NCBI GenBank assembly: GCA_963715745.1
Contig: OY970271.1
Location: 1,302,001 to 1,366,000, forward strand
Direction of reading: 5' to 3'
DNA: 64,000 nucleotides
Origin: CAWGJF01 sp963715745
GTDB lineage: Bacteria; Bacteroidota; Ignavibacteria; Ignavibacteriales; Ignavibacteriaceae
Numbering within the stretch: the stretch's first letter is position 1; the number at the start of each line of letters is the position of its first letter. Below the pieces are notes generated by a model, which was not told where the DNA came from, did not search any database, and saw nothing but the letters and a program-made list of their open reading frames with translations. Positions 27,986-36,238 of this stretch are shown here, piece by piece. Position numbers and translations under genes: made by a program.

Positions 27986-29007
27986 TGGGTATCTTTAAGA
28001 AAATTCTGATTATACAAACGGCATTTCCCGGTGATGCAGTGCTTACCCTGCCTTTGATTCAATATCTAAGTAAAGAAAATTATGCCGGTGAAATTGATGT
28101 TTTATGTGTTCCTGCAACTGAAGAAGTTTTTAAAGCATCACCATACGTAAATAATGTACTAATTATTGATAAAAAAAATAAGCACAAAAATCTTTTTGCA
28201 TTATTAAAATTTATTAAAACCTTAAAGATTAATGACTATGATGCTGTTTACTCCCCGCATCGATCGATGCGCTCTGCAATAATTACATTGATGCTTGGAA
28301 TAAAAGAAACATTCGGCTTTGATAACAGTTCACTAAGTTATGCTTACAAAAATCCGGTCCATTATAAAATCCGCGATCATGAAGTAAAAAGAAATTTGTC
28401 ATTAACAGGCGATGATTTTGAAAATGAGAAATGGAAAATATTTCCTAAAATAAAAATTACAGAGGCAATCATTGAACAAATAAATGATTTTATCAAAGAA
28501 AATTCTCTAAAAGAAAAATTCATAGCGATTGCACCGGCATCAGTCTGGGGAACAAAACAGTATCCGATCAATCAGTTTAAAGAAGTAATAAATATACTCA
28601 GTGGTGAAGATAATAAGATTATGCTTATTGGTTCAGAAAAGGATTATGATCTTTGCACTGAACTTGAAATTAATAACAACGTAATTAATTCAGCAGGTAA
28701 ATTTTCAATAATTGGGTCTGCTGCTTTAATTGAACATTCAAAATTGTTAATTGCAAATGATAGTTTGCCGGCACACTTAGGAATGTGCGTAGATATTCCG
28801 GTGTTAATGCTCTATTGTTCCACTGTTCCCGGATTTGGTTTTTATCCATATAATGATAAAAGTGCTATTCTAAGCTATGATGATTTGGAATGTAAGCCTT
28901 GTGGAATTCATGGTTATGAAAATTGTCCCATTGGAACATTTGAATGTGCTAAAAAACTTAAACCGGAATTAGTTGTTGAAAAAGCTAAAGAGTTACTGAA
29001 TTTATGA
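27985..29007 (+). CDS. ADP-heptose:LPS heptosyltransferase-like GT9 enzyme
   Basis: A 340-residue GT9 glycosyltransferase of LPS inner-core assembly. The start MGIFKKILIIQTAFPGDAVL matches the WaaF/RfaF N-terminus, where GDAVL helps bind the acceptor. VYSPHRSMRSAIITLMLGI, IAIAPASVWGTKQYP, LLIANDSLPAHLGM and VLMLYCSTVPGFGFYPYN follow in family order. Cysteines near the C-terminus (CKPCGIHGYENCPIGTFEC) are also typical. ATG 27985 is preferred over an in-frame GTG at 27973 because it gives the TAATG overlap and the canonical N-terminus. The stop overlaps the next ATG by four bases. Confidence 0.86.
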   Translation: MGIFKKILIIQTAFPGDAVLTLPLIQYLSKENYAGEIDVLCVPATEEVFKASPYVNNVLIIDKKNKHKNLFALLKFIKTLKINDYDAVYSPHRSMRSAIITLMLGIKETFGFDNSSLSYAYKNPVHYKIRDHEVKRNLSLTGDDFENEKWKIFPKIKITEAIIEQINDFIKENSLKEKFIAIAPASVWGTKQYPINQFKEVINILSGEDNKIMLIGSEKDYDLCTELEINNNVINSAGKFSIIGSAALIEHSKLLIANDSLPAHLGMCVDIPVLMLYCSTVPGFGFYPYNDKSAILSYDDLECKPCGIHGYENCPIGTFECAKKLKPELVVEKAKELLNL

Positions 29008-29621
29008 ATAAAACATTTAATATTGATGAACAATTCAACCAATCATTAGATGAAGCCGAAAATTTATTTAACAACAGCGGAATATTTATTTATCCAACAG
29101 ATACTATTTATGGAATTGGCGGAGATCAATTTAATAATCACGTAAAAAAGAGAATCGTTCATCTTAAAAAGAGAGATGAAGCAAAAAAATTTATTTTGTT
29201 GGCAGGAAGTACAAAAATAATTGAAAAATATGTAGAGATTGATTCATTACTCCTTGAGAAATTAAATGTGATATGGCCTGCACCGGTTTCATTAATATTT
29301 AAATTAAAGAAAGTTTACCAGGATAAATTAGAACAACAGACTGCTGCATTCAGAATTCCAAATAATGAATTCTGTAAAAAATTATTGGACAGAATAAATT
29401 CACTTTTAATTTCCACAAGTGTAAATCGTGAGGGTGAAAAGCCATTAAATAATTATAAACAAATAATAGAAAATTACAGTAGTAAGGTTGATGCCGTATT
29501 TTATACTCTAAAGCAGAGTCCTGAAGTTTCTTCTACTGTTGTTGATTTAACAACAGACAAGCCTAAATTAATAAGGGAAGGGGAAATTAAATTTATGGAT
29601 TTGTTAAAGAAGTTAAGTTAA
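29004..29621 (+). CDS. L-threonylcarbamoyladenylate synthase (Sua5/YciO/YrdC family)
   Basis: A 205-residue protein with the YrdC fold, expected to make threonylcarbamoyl-AMP from threonine, bicarbonate and ATP for the t6A37 modification of tRNAs that read ANN codons. Conserved signatures are FIYPTDTIYGIGGD near residue 28, KKRDEAKKFILLAGS, VIWPAPVSLIFKLK, AFRIPNNEFCKKL, and STSVNREGEKPLNN with the Ser-x-Asn-x-Ser-like loop. It lacks the extra Sua5 domain, so it is the short TsaC-like form. ATG 29004 overlaps the preceding stop (ATGA). Confidence 0.88.
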   Translation: MNKTFNIDEQFNQSLDEAENLFNNSGIFIYPTDTIYGIGGDQFNNHVKKRIVHLKKRDEAKKFILLAGSTKIIEKYVEIDSLLLEKLNVIWPAPVSLIFKLKKVYQDKLEQQTAAFRIPNNEFCKKLLDRINSLLISTSVNREGEKPLNNYKQIIENYSSKVDAVFYTLKQSPEVSSTVVDLTTDKPKLIREGEIKFMDLLKKLS

Positions 29622-29652
29622 CTTAACAGATAAAATTAATACAAGTTATATT

Positions 29653-30489
29653 ATGAAAATACCATTGTTAAAATATTTTAAAAATATAAAAAGATTTTCG
29701 GTGCTTATTATTCCCGATGATACCTCTCACAGCACGCAAAGCAGACAGTTTACAATGTCAAAATTTGTAACGATTCTTGTCGTTTATTCTTTGGTTTTAC
29801 TCGTGGCTGGTTTTTATATTATTACTTTAACGGGAACAAGTAGTGTTTTACTTCCAGGAAAGTATGGAATAAACATTGGTGATGCGGAAAAGGTTTCAGA
29901 ATTGGAAAATAAAATGATGTTTCTCGCCAGGGAATTACAAAGTTTAAGAGCGACAAACAAAAGATTAATGTATTCGCTGATATTATCCGATTCAACTTAT
30001 GCTGATTCCCTTTCCATTAAAAATGATTCAACAATAGAAACAGAATCTATTCCCGCGGAAGGTAATATTTTAAATGCAGTACTTAGATTAATAGGTATTG
30101 AAAAACCACAAACAGAATCCTTCTTTTTTATAAAACCTGCTGAAGGATTTATAAGCAGAAAATACGATACAGAACACGGTCATCTTGGAATTGATATTGT
30201 TGCAAAAGAGGGCTCGCCTGTTTATGCCAGCGCTGGTGGTTTTGTAATTTTTGCTGATTACACTGTTGATTATGGGTATACGATAATTATCAGCCACCCT
30301 GATTCTTACTTTACATTTTACAAACACTGCTCATCATTGTTAAAAAAGGAAAGAGAAGAAGTTAAGCAGGGAGAATTAATTGCATTAAGCGGAAACAGTG
30401 GCACACTAAGTTCTGGTCCTCATTTGCATTTTGAAATTTGGAAGGACGGAAAAACAATTGATCCACAAAATTTAATTGTAAATTATTAA
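29653..30489 (+). CDS. M23 (LytM-type) cell wall endopeptidase with membrane anchor
   Basis: A 278-residue zinc peptidase predicted to cut peptidoglycan cross-links in the periplasm. A basic cytoplasmic N-terminus is followed by one membrane helix (about residues 38-58, VTILVVYSLVLLVAGFYIIT) and a short coiled coil (VSELENKMMFLARELQSLRA). The C-terminal LytM domain has the metal ligands in GHLGIDIVAKEGSPVYA (His-x3-Asp) and HLHFEIWKDG, so the active site looks complete. The bactofilin gene begins 14 bases downstream, a pairing seen in other bacteria where bactofilins direct M23 peptidases to shape the wall. Confidence 0.9.
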   Translation: MKIPLLKYFKNIKRFSVLIIPDDTSHSTQSRQFTMSKFVTILVVYSLVLLVAGFYIITLTGTSSVLLPGKYGINIGDAEKVSELENKMMFLARELQSLRATNKRLMYSLILSDSTYADSLSIKNDSTIETESIPAEGNILNAVLRLIGIEKPQTESFFFIKPAEGFISRKYDTEHGHLGIDIVAKEGSPVYASAGGFVIFADYTVDYGYTIIISHPDSYFTFYKHCSSLLKKEREEVKQGELIALSGNSGTLSSGPHLHFEIWKDGKTIDPQNLIVNY

Positions 30490-30503
30490 CAACAGGAGGT
30501 AAG

Positions 30504-30884
30504 TTGAAAAATAAGCCTATGAACGGAAATCCTGAAGATATAACAATAATTAGTTACGGGGTGAAATTAGAAGGTAAATTAACCAGCGATGGAAGTATTC
30601 GTGTTGATGGATATATTTTAGGCGATGTTTCCTGCAAAGGCAATGTTACAATTGGAGAAATGGGCGAAGTAAAAGGACAGATAAGTGGAGAAGTAATTAC
30701 AATTGGAGGCAAAGTAAATGGTTCGGTAAATGCAACAGAAAAGCTTGTGTTAGAATCGAAAGCAAACTTTAAAGGAGACTTAGTTACTAAAATTCTGGCT
30801 ATTGAAGCTGGTGCAAAATTCGTAGGAAAGAGCAGTATGGGTTCAGACACCAAAGAATCATTTAAACCTTCATCGTCCCCGTAG
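30504..30884 (+). CDS. Bactofilin
   Basis: A 126-residue cytoskeletal protein that polymerises into filaments without nucleotide. The centre is a right-handed beta-helix of short repeats (VKLEGKLTSDGSIRVDGYIL, then GDVSCKGNVTIGEMGEVKGQ, VNGSVNATEKLVLES), with short polar tails on either side. Start: TTG 30504 sits 3 bases after a perfect AGGAGGT (30494-30500), and the next in-frame ATG at 30519 is too far from it, so TTG is chosen. It follows the M23 peptidase gene closely and precedes atpZ by 4 bases, so it may be co-transcribed with the ATP synthase genes. Confidence 0.9.
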   Translation: MKNKPMNGNPEDITIISYGVKLEGKLTSDGSIRVDGYILGDVSCKGNVTIGEMGEVKGQISGEVITIGGKVNGSVNATEKLVLESKANFKGDLVTKILAIEAGAKFVGKSSMGSDTKESFKPSSSP

Positions 30885-30888
30885 GGAA

Positions 30889-31143
30889 ATGAAACCGGAT
30901 CTAAATAAATTTAAAGGTGGTTCTGAGTTTTATAAAGAAATTGGTCCATATCTTGGACTTGGCCTGCAGCTTGCCATTACGGTTGTTGCATCAGTTTTTT
31001 TAGGAATCTGGCTTGATAGTAATTTTGATACTAATCCAATACTAACGATTGTATTTTCCTGCCTTGGAGTATTTACTGCTCTTTATAATTTTATTAAATC
31101 TGTAGTGAAATCAGATAAAAATGATACCACGAAAAATCATTAG
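30889..31143 (+). CDS. AtpZ/AtpI-type F0F1 ATPase-associated small membrane protein
   Basis: An 84-residue protein with two membrane helices (LGLGLQLAITVVASVFLGIW and ILTIVFSCLGVFTALYNFI). The GxxLDSNFDTNP turn between the helices is the hallmark of AtpZ, which accompanies AtpI at the head of atp operons and is thought to help c-ring assembly or Mg2+ supply. ATG 30889 has AGGGA just upstream. Its end overlaps the next gene by 23 bases. Immediate position before atpI and atpB supports the call. Confidence 0.78.
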   Translation: MKPDLNKFKGGSEFYKEIGPYLGLGLQLAITVVASVFLGIWLDSNFDTNPILTIVFSCLGVFTALYNFIKSVVKSDKNDTTKNH

Positions 31144-31495
31144 CTTATCACTAATTATAAGCTTCCTTATTTTTATAATATTTACCTGCCTAATATTATC
31201 CAAAACAGTTTCATCAATAGATTTCACTTCTATGTTTTACGGGTTCTTATTGAGCCTGTTTAATTTCTTCATTGGGTTTATTTTCTTGCAAAAAATGAAA
31301 AACCGCCCATTTAATAAAGTTTTTGGATTGCTGGTTGGTGGAATGCTTTTTCGCATTGCTTTTATGCTTATTCTGGTATTTATCTCTTTGTATTTCTTGG
31401 AATTAAAGGTCGTAAGTTTTATATTTTCGTTCTTATTTTTTTACATTTTTTACCTTGTTAGTGAGATTTTTTACCTAAAATCTGCGAAAATATAA
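31121..31495 (+). CDS. AtpI-like ATP synthase accessory membrane protein
   Basis: A 124-residue hydrophobic protein with four predicted helices (SLSLIISFLIFIIFTCLIL, then FYGFLLSLFNFFIGFIFL, LLVGGMLFRIAFMLILVF and FIFSFLFFYIFYLVSEIF). Sequence similarity to AtpI is only general; the identification relies mainly on topology and on position between atpZ and atpB. ATG 31121 lies within the end of atpZ, which implies translational coupling. Confidence 0.6.
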   Translation: MIPRKIISLSLIISFLIFIIFTCLILSKTVSSIDFTSMFYGFLLSLFNFFIGFIFLQKMKNRPFNKVFGLLVGGMLFRIAFMLILVFISLYFLELKVVSFIFSFLFFYIFYLVSEIFYLKSAKI

Positions 31496-31503
31496 ACTAA
31501 TTT

Positions 31504-32355
31504 ATGTCCGAAAATTTAGTCTCTGATACACTTCATACAGCAGTGGATAGCCTGACGAAAAGCGGGAATTCAGATAGCGGTTGGATTCTATACCATATTA
31601 TGGATGGTAGGACTCTGGATTTTGAACCTTTAGGAACATTTCATATTCCACAATTTCCATTATTATTCGGCATCGATATTACCCCGACGAAGCATACAAT
31701 TATTATATGGTTTGCAGCGCTGGTTTTGTTAGTTTTGTTTTCATACATAGCTTCCAGATATAAAAAGTCGTTGGTGCCAAAGGGAATTACAAACCTGTTC
31801 GAAATATTTATAATTTTTGTACGAGACGAAATAGCAAAACCGACAATTGGAAATGAGTATAAATTATTTTTACCCTATTTGCTCACGATATTCTTTTTTA
31901 TCCTCTTCGGAAACTTTTTAGGATTTTTACCATACTCAGCAACTTTTACAAGTAACTTGGCTGTCACAGCTACACTTGCTGTTCTTACTTTTATTATGAC
32001 TCAGTTTGGCGGGATGCGGTATAATGGAATATTTGGTTATTGGAAAGGCCTCCTTCCGCATGGAATTCCTGCCGTACTAATTCCACTAATGATTGTTGTG
32101 GAATTTATGGGCTTGCTTACAAAACCCTTTGCACTGGCTATTCGTCTTTTTGCAAACATGATTGCCGGGCATACAGTTATTCTTGCTTTATTAGGATTAA
32201 TATTTTTTATGAATACATATATAGTTGCACCTGTTTCAGTAGGTTTTGCACTGTTTATTTATTTACTAGAAGTTTTAGTTGCACTTATTCAGGCATATAT
32301 TTTTACAATGCTGTCAGCCCTTTTTATCGGAATGGCAGTTCACCAGGATCATTAA
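31504..32355 (+). CDS. atpB: ATP synthase F0 subunit a
   Basis: The 283-residue stator channel subunit that passes protons to the c-ring. It has a long N-terminal periplasmic or soluble segment, then FFFILFGNFLGFLPYSAT, GLLTKPFALAIRLFANMIAG with the essential arginine near residue 214, and a C-terminal helix pair ending LSALFIGMAVHQDH. Length is in the usual Bacteroidota range. Start ATG 31504 is 8 bases after the AtpI-like stop. It leads the F0 part of the operon (a, c, b) followed by delta, alpha and gamma. Confidence 0.96.
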   Translation: MSENLVSDTLHTAVDSLTKSGNSDSGWILYHIMDGRTLDFEPLGTFHIPQFPLLFGIDITPTKHTIIIWFAALVLLVLFSYIASRYKKSLVPKGITNLFEIFIIFVRDEIAKPTIGNEYKLFLPYLLTIFFFILFGNFLGFLPYSATFTSNLAVTATLAVLTFIMTQFGGMRYNGIFGYWKGLLPHGIPAVLIPLMIVVEFMGLLTKPFALAIRLFANMIAGHTVILALLGLIFFMNTYIVAPVSVGFALFIYLLEVLVALIQAYIFTMLSALFIGMAVHQDH

Positions 32356-32389
32356 AACATAATTAATAAAATATAAAAAGGAGAAAATA

Positions 32390-32611
32390 ATGGATTTAGC
32401 ATGGTTAGCAGCAGGACTGGGAGCCGGTTTAGTTGTAATCGGTGGTGGATTAGGTATCGGTAAATTAGCAGCTTCTGCTATGGATGCAACAGGAAGGCAA
32501 CCAGAAGCAACAGGAGCTATCAGAACATCAATGATTATTGCTGCGGCTTTGATTGAAGGTATATCATTCTTTGGATTAGTTATCTGTATTCTTTTAGCTC
32601 TTAAAGCGTAA
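32390..32611 (+). CDS. atpE: ATP synthase F0 subunit c
   Basis: A 73-residue helical hairpin that forms the rotor ring. Helix 1 has the glycine-rich GAGLVVIGGGLGIGKLA packing pattern, the polar loop is ATGRQPEA, and helix 2 has AAALIEGISFFGLV with the ion-carrying Glu56. The residue after Glu is Gly, without the Ser/Thr ligands of sodium-type rings, so proton coupling is likely. A good AGGAG ribosome-binding site precedes ATG 32390. Confidence 0.97.
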   Translation: MDLAWLAAGLGAGLVVIGGGLGIGKLAASAMDATGRQPEATGAIRTSMIIAAALIEGISFFGLVICILLALKA

Positions 32612-32644
32612 TTAATTAGGCTTCAATAAATAAAAGGAAACATA

Positions 32645-33190
32645 ATGAAGCTTGCTATAATTAATTTGATTGCTGTGATTGCTTCAGGAGAAGGTGGAGG
32701 GACTTTATTAGATATTAATCCCGGACTAATATTCTGGACAGCAGTGACATTTATAATTTTATTGCTGGTTCTTAAGAAGATTGCCTGGAAACCGATTCTT
32801 ACTGCTCTTGATCAAAGAGAAAAAGAAATTAAAGATTCTCTCGAAAAAGCTGAGAAAGCAAAAGAAGAAGCCCAGAAAATCCTTGAAGAAAACCAGGCGA
32901 GTCTGTCAAAAGCTGAAGATGAAGCTAAAAAAATTATAGAGCAAAGTCGTACTTATGCTGCAAACTTGAAAGAACAGTTGGTTAAAGAAAGTAAAGAACA
33001 AGCTAAGAAAATTGTGGATGATGCTTCTGAAGAAATTCAAAGAAGAAAAGATGCAGCTTTTGATGAATTAAAAAATCAGATTGCAGAAATAGCTTTGAAT
33101 GCAGCTGAAAAGATAATGCGTGAAAACCTGGATGTTGAAAAGAACAAAAAGATTGTTGATAAATATTTAAATGAAGTAAGCAAAAACTAA
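32645..33190 (+). CDS. atpF: ATP synthase F0 subunit b
   Basis: The 181-residue peripheral stalk subunit. A single membrane helix (PGLIFWTAVTFIILLLVLKK) is followed by WKPILTALDQREKEIKDSLE and a long Lys/Glu/Ala-rich coiled coil to the C-terminus, the standard layout. The first 20 residues form a second weakly hydrophobic stretch, as in some Bacteroidota homologues. It lies 1 base before atpH. Confidence 0.95.
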   Translation: MKLAIINLIAVIASGEGGGTLLDINPGLIFWTAVTFIILLLVLKKIAWKPILTALDQREKEIKDSLEKAEKAKEEAQKILEENQASLSKAEDEAKKIIEQSRTYAANLKEQLVKESKEQAKKIVDDASEEIQRRKDAAFDELKNQIAEIALNAAEKIMRENLDVEKNKKIVDKYLNEVSKN

Positions 33191-33191
33191 G

Positions 33192-33746
33192 ATGTCTGAA
33201 CTGAAAGTATCACATAGGTATGCATTATCTTTGCTTGAAAATTCAATAGAGAAAAAGATTCTTGATAAAGTACAAAATGATATGCAGCTATTTTCTGACA
33301 CATTGAATGAAAACAGGAATCTATCCCTCGCAATGGAAAACCCTGTTATAAGAACTGAGATTAAAAAAAATATTATCAAAGAAATCTTTGTAAAGCATTT
33401 TCAGAAAGAAACTATAAGATTTCTTGATTTTGTTGTTGAAAAAGGCAGGGAAACATTATTGCTTTCAATAGCAGATAGGTTTCTGGAATTAGTTGATGAC
33501 CATCTCGGCATTGTAAAAGTAAAAGTCAATGTTGCATATGATTTTTCAGATGATCAGAGAAAGATGCTAAAAGATAAACTCAGTAAAATATTAAATAAAA
33601 AAGTTGAATTGTCATTCTCTACAGATCCGAATTTGATTGGTGGATTTGTAGCAAAAGTTGGTGATACATTATATGATGCTTCAATGCAGCATCAACTCGA
33701 TTTACTCAGAAAAGAATTTGTAAAAGGAAGTAAAGCTTTAAATTAA
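33192..33746 (+). CDS. atpH: ATP synthase F1 subunit delta
   Basis: The 184-residue peripheral stalk cap joining the b dimer to alpha subunits. The N-terminal helical domain starts VSHRYALSLLENSIEK, and the C-terminal part has FLELVDDHLGIVKVKVNVAY and DPNLIGGFVAKVGDTLYDAS, the OSCP/delta signature. Start ATG 33192 follows the atpF stop by one base, and atpA follows after 23 bases. Confidence 0.95.
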   Translation: MSELKVSHRYALSLLENSIEKKILDKVQNDMQLFSDTLNENRNLSLAMENPVIRTEIKKNIIKEIFVKHFQKETIRFLDFVVEKGRETLLLSIADRFLELVDDHLGIVKVKVNVAYDFSDDQRKMLKDKLSKILNKKVELSFSTDPNLIGGFVAKVGDTLYDASMQHQLDLLRKEFVKGSKALN

Positions 33747-33769
33747 AAAAAGCAAAAAAGGAATTTAAA

Positions 33770-35320
33770 ATGGCAGAAGTTAAACCGGACGAAATATCAG
33801 CGATATTAAGGAAACAACTTTCCGGATATGAAAGTGAAGTAGATATTTATGATGTTGGAACTGTGCTTCAGGTTGGAGATGGTATTGCGCGTGTCTATGG
33901 ATTAAGTAAAGTAATGGCAAGTGAACTCGTTGAATTTCCGAACGATGTTATTGGAATGGTGTTAAACCTGGAAGAAGACAGTGTTGGATGCGTTCTGTTT
34001 GGAGAAAGTTCATTGGTTAAAGAAGGCGACACTGTTAAAAGAACCAAAAGAGTTGCCTCGCTTCCAGTTGGTGATGCAATGCTTGGACGTGTAATTAATC
34101 CTCTTGGAATTCCGATTGACGGTAAAGGAAATATTAACACCGATAAGTTATTACCAATCGAAAGAAAAGCACTTGGTGTTATTCAAAGACAGCCTGTAAA
34201 AGAACCTCTGCAGACCGGTATTGCTGCTGTCGATGCCATGATTCCAATCGGCAGAGGACAGAGAGAATTAATTATTGGCGATCGTCAGACTGGTAAAACA
34301 GCCGTTGCAATCGATACTATAATTAATCAGAAAGTTACTCATACTGAAGAGGCTAAACAGCTTGGTATAAATCCCGTTTATTGTGTTTATGTTGCCGTTG
34401 GACAGAAGAGTTCTACAGTTGCTCAGGTTGTTGCAAAATTGACAGAACAAGGTGCAATGGATTACACAACTGTAGTTGTAGCTTCTGCCTGGGAGCCGGC
34501 ACCGCTTCAGTTCATCTCTCCATATTCGGGCGCGACACTTGGCGAATATTTCAGGGATAATGGAAAACATGCACTTGTTGTTTATGATGATCTTTCAAAA
34601 CAGGCTGCTGCATACAGAGAACTTTCACTCCTTTTAAGAAGACCTCCCGGACGTGAAGCTTATCCCGGTGATGTTTTTTATCTTCATTCAAGATTGTTAG
34701 AGAGAGCATCAAAGTTAAGTGATGATCTTGGCGGAGGAAGCCTTACTGCATTGCCGATAATTGAAACACAACAAGGTGACGTTTCTGCTTATATTCCTAC
34801 AAACGTTATATCAATTACTGATGGGCAAATTTATCTTGAATCAAATTTATTTAACGCGGGTGTGAGGCCGGCAATTAACGTTGGTATTTCTGTCTCAAGA
34901 GTTGGTGGAAATGCGCAGATAAAAGCAATGAAAAAAGTTGCTGGAAGATTGAAGCTCGACCTTGCTCAATACCGTGAACTTGAATCTTTTGCAAAATTTG
35001 GTTCTGATCTGGACCAATCAACACTTAAAACTCTGGCCAAAGGTTCAAGACTTGTTGAATTACTAAAGCAGGGTCAATATGCACCGATTCCAGTTGAAAG
35101 ACAGGTAGTAAGTATGTTCCTTGGTACCAGAGGTTATATGGATGAAGTTCCTGTTCACGATATCAAAAGATTTGAAAAAGAGTTGTTAGAGTTTGTTGAG
35201 GTAAAACACAAAGACATTTTTGATGTAATCAAAAAAGAAAAAGATATTTCACAACAGACGGAAGAAAAACTGAAAAAAACAGCTGAAGAATTCTTATCAA
35301 CATTTAAGAAAAGCAGTTAA
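33770..35320 (+). CDS. atpA: ATP synthase F1 subunit alpha
   Basis: A 516-residue non-catalytic nucleotide-binding subunit of the F1 head. It has the N-terminal beta-barrel (VGDGIARVYGLSKVMASELV), Walker A in GDRQTGKTAVAIDT near residue 170, VYVAVGQKSSTVAQVV, the visual DELSKQ-like segment VYDDLSKQAAAYRELS, RRPPGREAYPGDVFYLHSRL, and PAINVGISVSRVGGNAQIKA with the conserved arginine. An AAGGAA ribosome-binding site precedes ATG 33770. The catalytic beta partner (atpD) is not in this operon. Confidence 0.98.
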   Translation: MAEVKPDEISAILRKQLSGYESEVDIYDVGTVLQVGDGIARVYGLSKVMASELVEFPNDVIGMVLNLEEDSVGCVLFGESSLVKEGDTVKRTKRVASLPVGDAMLGRVINPLGIPIDGKGNINTDKLLPIERKALGVIQRQPVKEPLQTGIAAVDAMIPIGRGQRELIIGDRQTGKTAVAIDTIINQKVTHTEEAKQLGINPVYCVYVAVGQKSSTVAQVVAKLTEQGAMDYTTVVVASAWEPAPLQFISPYSGATLGEYFRDNGKHALVVYDDLSKQAAAYRELSLLLRRPPGREAYPGDVFYLHSRLLERASKLSDDLGGGSLTALPIIETQQGDVSAYIPTNVISITDGQIYLESNLFNAGVRPAINVGISVSRVGGNAQIKAMKKVAGRLKLDLAQYRELESFAKFGSDLDQSTLKTLAKGSRLVELLKQGQYAPIPVERQVVSMFLGTRGYMDEVPVHDIKRFEKELLEFVEVKHKDIFDVIKKEKDISQQTEEKLKKTAEEFLSTFKKSS

Positions 35321-35334
35321 TAATCCGAAATTAG

Positions 35335-36213
35335 ATGGCTACACTAAGAGACATAAAAAGAAGAATTACGGGCGTTAAAAGCACGCAGAAGATAACCAAG
35401 GCTATGAAAATGGTTGCGACTGCAAAGTTGCGTAAAGCACAGAACAGAATAATAAATGCCAGACCCTATTCAAATAAAATAATTGAAATGCTTTCTGACC
35501 TTGCTTCTGATTCTGATGTTGCAAATAATCCATTCCTTTCTCCCCGGGAAGTAAAAAATATTTGCGTTGTTGTAGTTACTGCAGACAGGGGCTTATGTGG
35601 AGCTTTCAATGCAAACATACTTAAAGAAGCAACCAGGTATATAAACGAAGAATTAAAAGATCAGAAAGCAGAAATTGTTGTTTATGCGGTTGGAAAAAAG
35701 AGTGCTGATTTATTCAATAAAGGAAATTATAATTTAATTGGAAAAACAACGGATATCTTTTCTTCTTTAGAATACTCGGCTGGATTAAAAATAAGTGAAG
35801 AACTTATAACCGGTTATTTGAAAGGTAATTTTGATAAGGTTGTTATTATCTATAACCAGTTTGTTTCAATCATTCAGCAGAAGATTGAAGTACAACAATA
35901 TTTACCTGTTCCCGTTATTCAAAAGAATAAAGAAAGCGAAACTAAGCCAAACTATATTTTTGAGCCGTCTCAAAAACACATTTTTGATCATCTTATCCCA
36001 AAACACTTAAAAGCTCAGTTCTGGAGAGTACTTCTTGAATCTAATGCAGCAGAGCTTGGAGCCAGAATGACTGCGATGGATAATGCAACGACAAATGCAC
36101 AGGAGATGATTAAGTCATTGAATTTAACTTATAATAAAGAACGACAGGCTGCTATTACAAAAGAAATTCTTGAAATTGTTTCCGGAGCTAACGCACTCAA
36201 AGCCAACTCATAA
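35335..36213 (+). CDS. atpG: ATP synthase F1 subunit gamma
   Basis: The 292-residue central rotor shaft. The N-terminal helix reads ATLRDIKRRITGVKSTQKIT then KAMKMVATAKLRKAQ; the Rossmann-like middle has VVVTADRGLCGAFNANIL; and the C-terminal helix has ESNAAELGARMTAMDNATTN then AQEMIKSLNLTYNKERQAAI, all diagnostic. It is the last gene of the operon. atpD and atpC would normally follow in many bacteria, but the next gene is ffh. Confidence 0.97.
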   Translation: MATLRDIKRRITGVKSTQKITKAMKMVATAKLRKAQNRIINARPYSNKIIEMLSDLASDSDVANNPFLSPREVKNICVVVVTADRGLCGAFNANILKEATRYINEELKDQKAEIVVYAVGKKSADLFNKGNYNLIGKTTDIFSSLEYSAGLKISEELITGYLKGNFDKVVIIYNQFVSIIQQKIEVQQYLPVPVIQKNKESETKPNYIFEPSQKHIFDHLIPKHLKAQFWRVLLESNAAELGARMTAMDNATTNAQEMIKSLNLTYNKERQAAITKEILEIVSGANALKANS

Positions 36214-36238
36214 AGTTTATTTTTTCTGAACCAGAACT

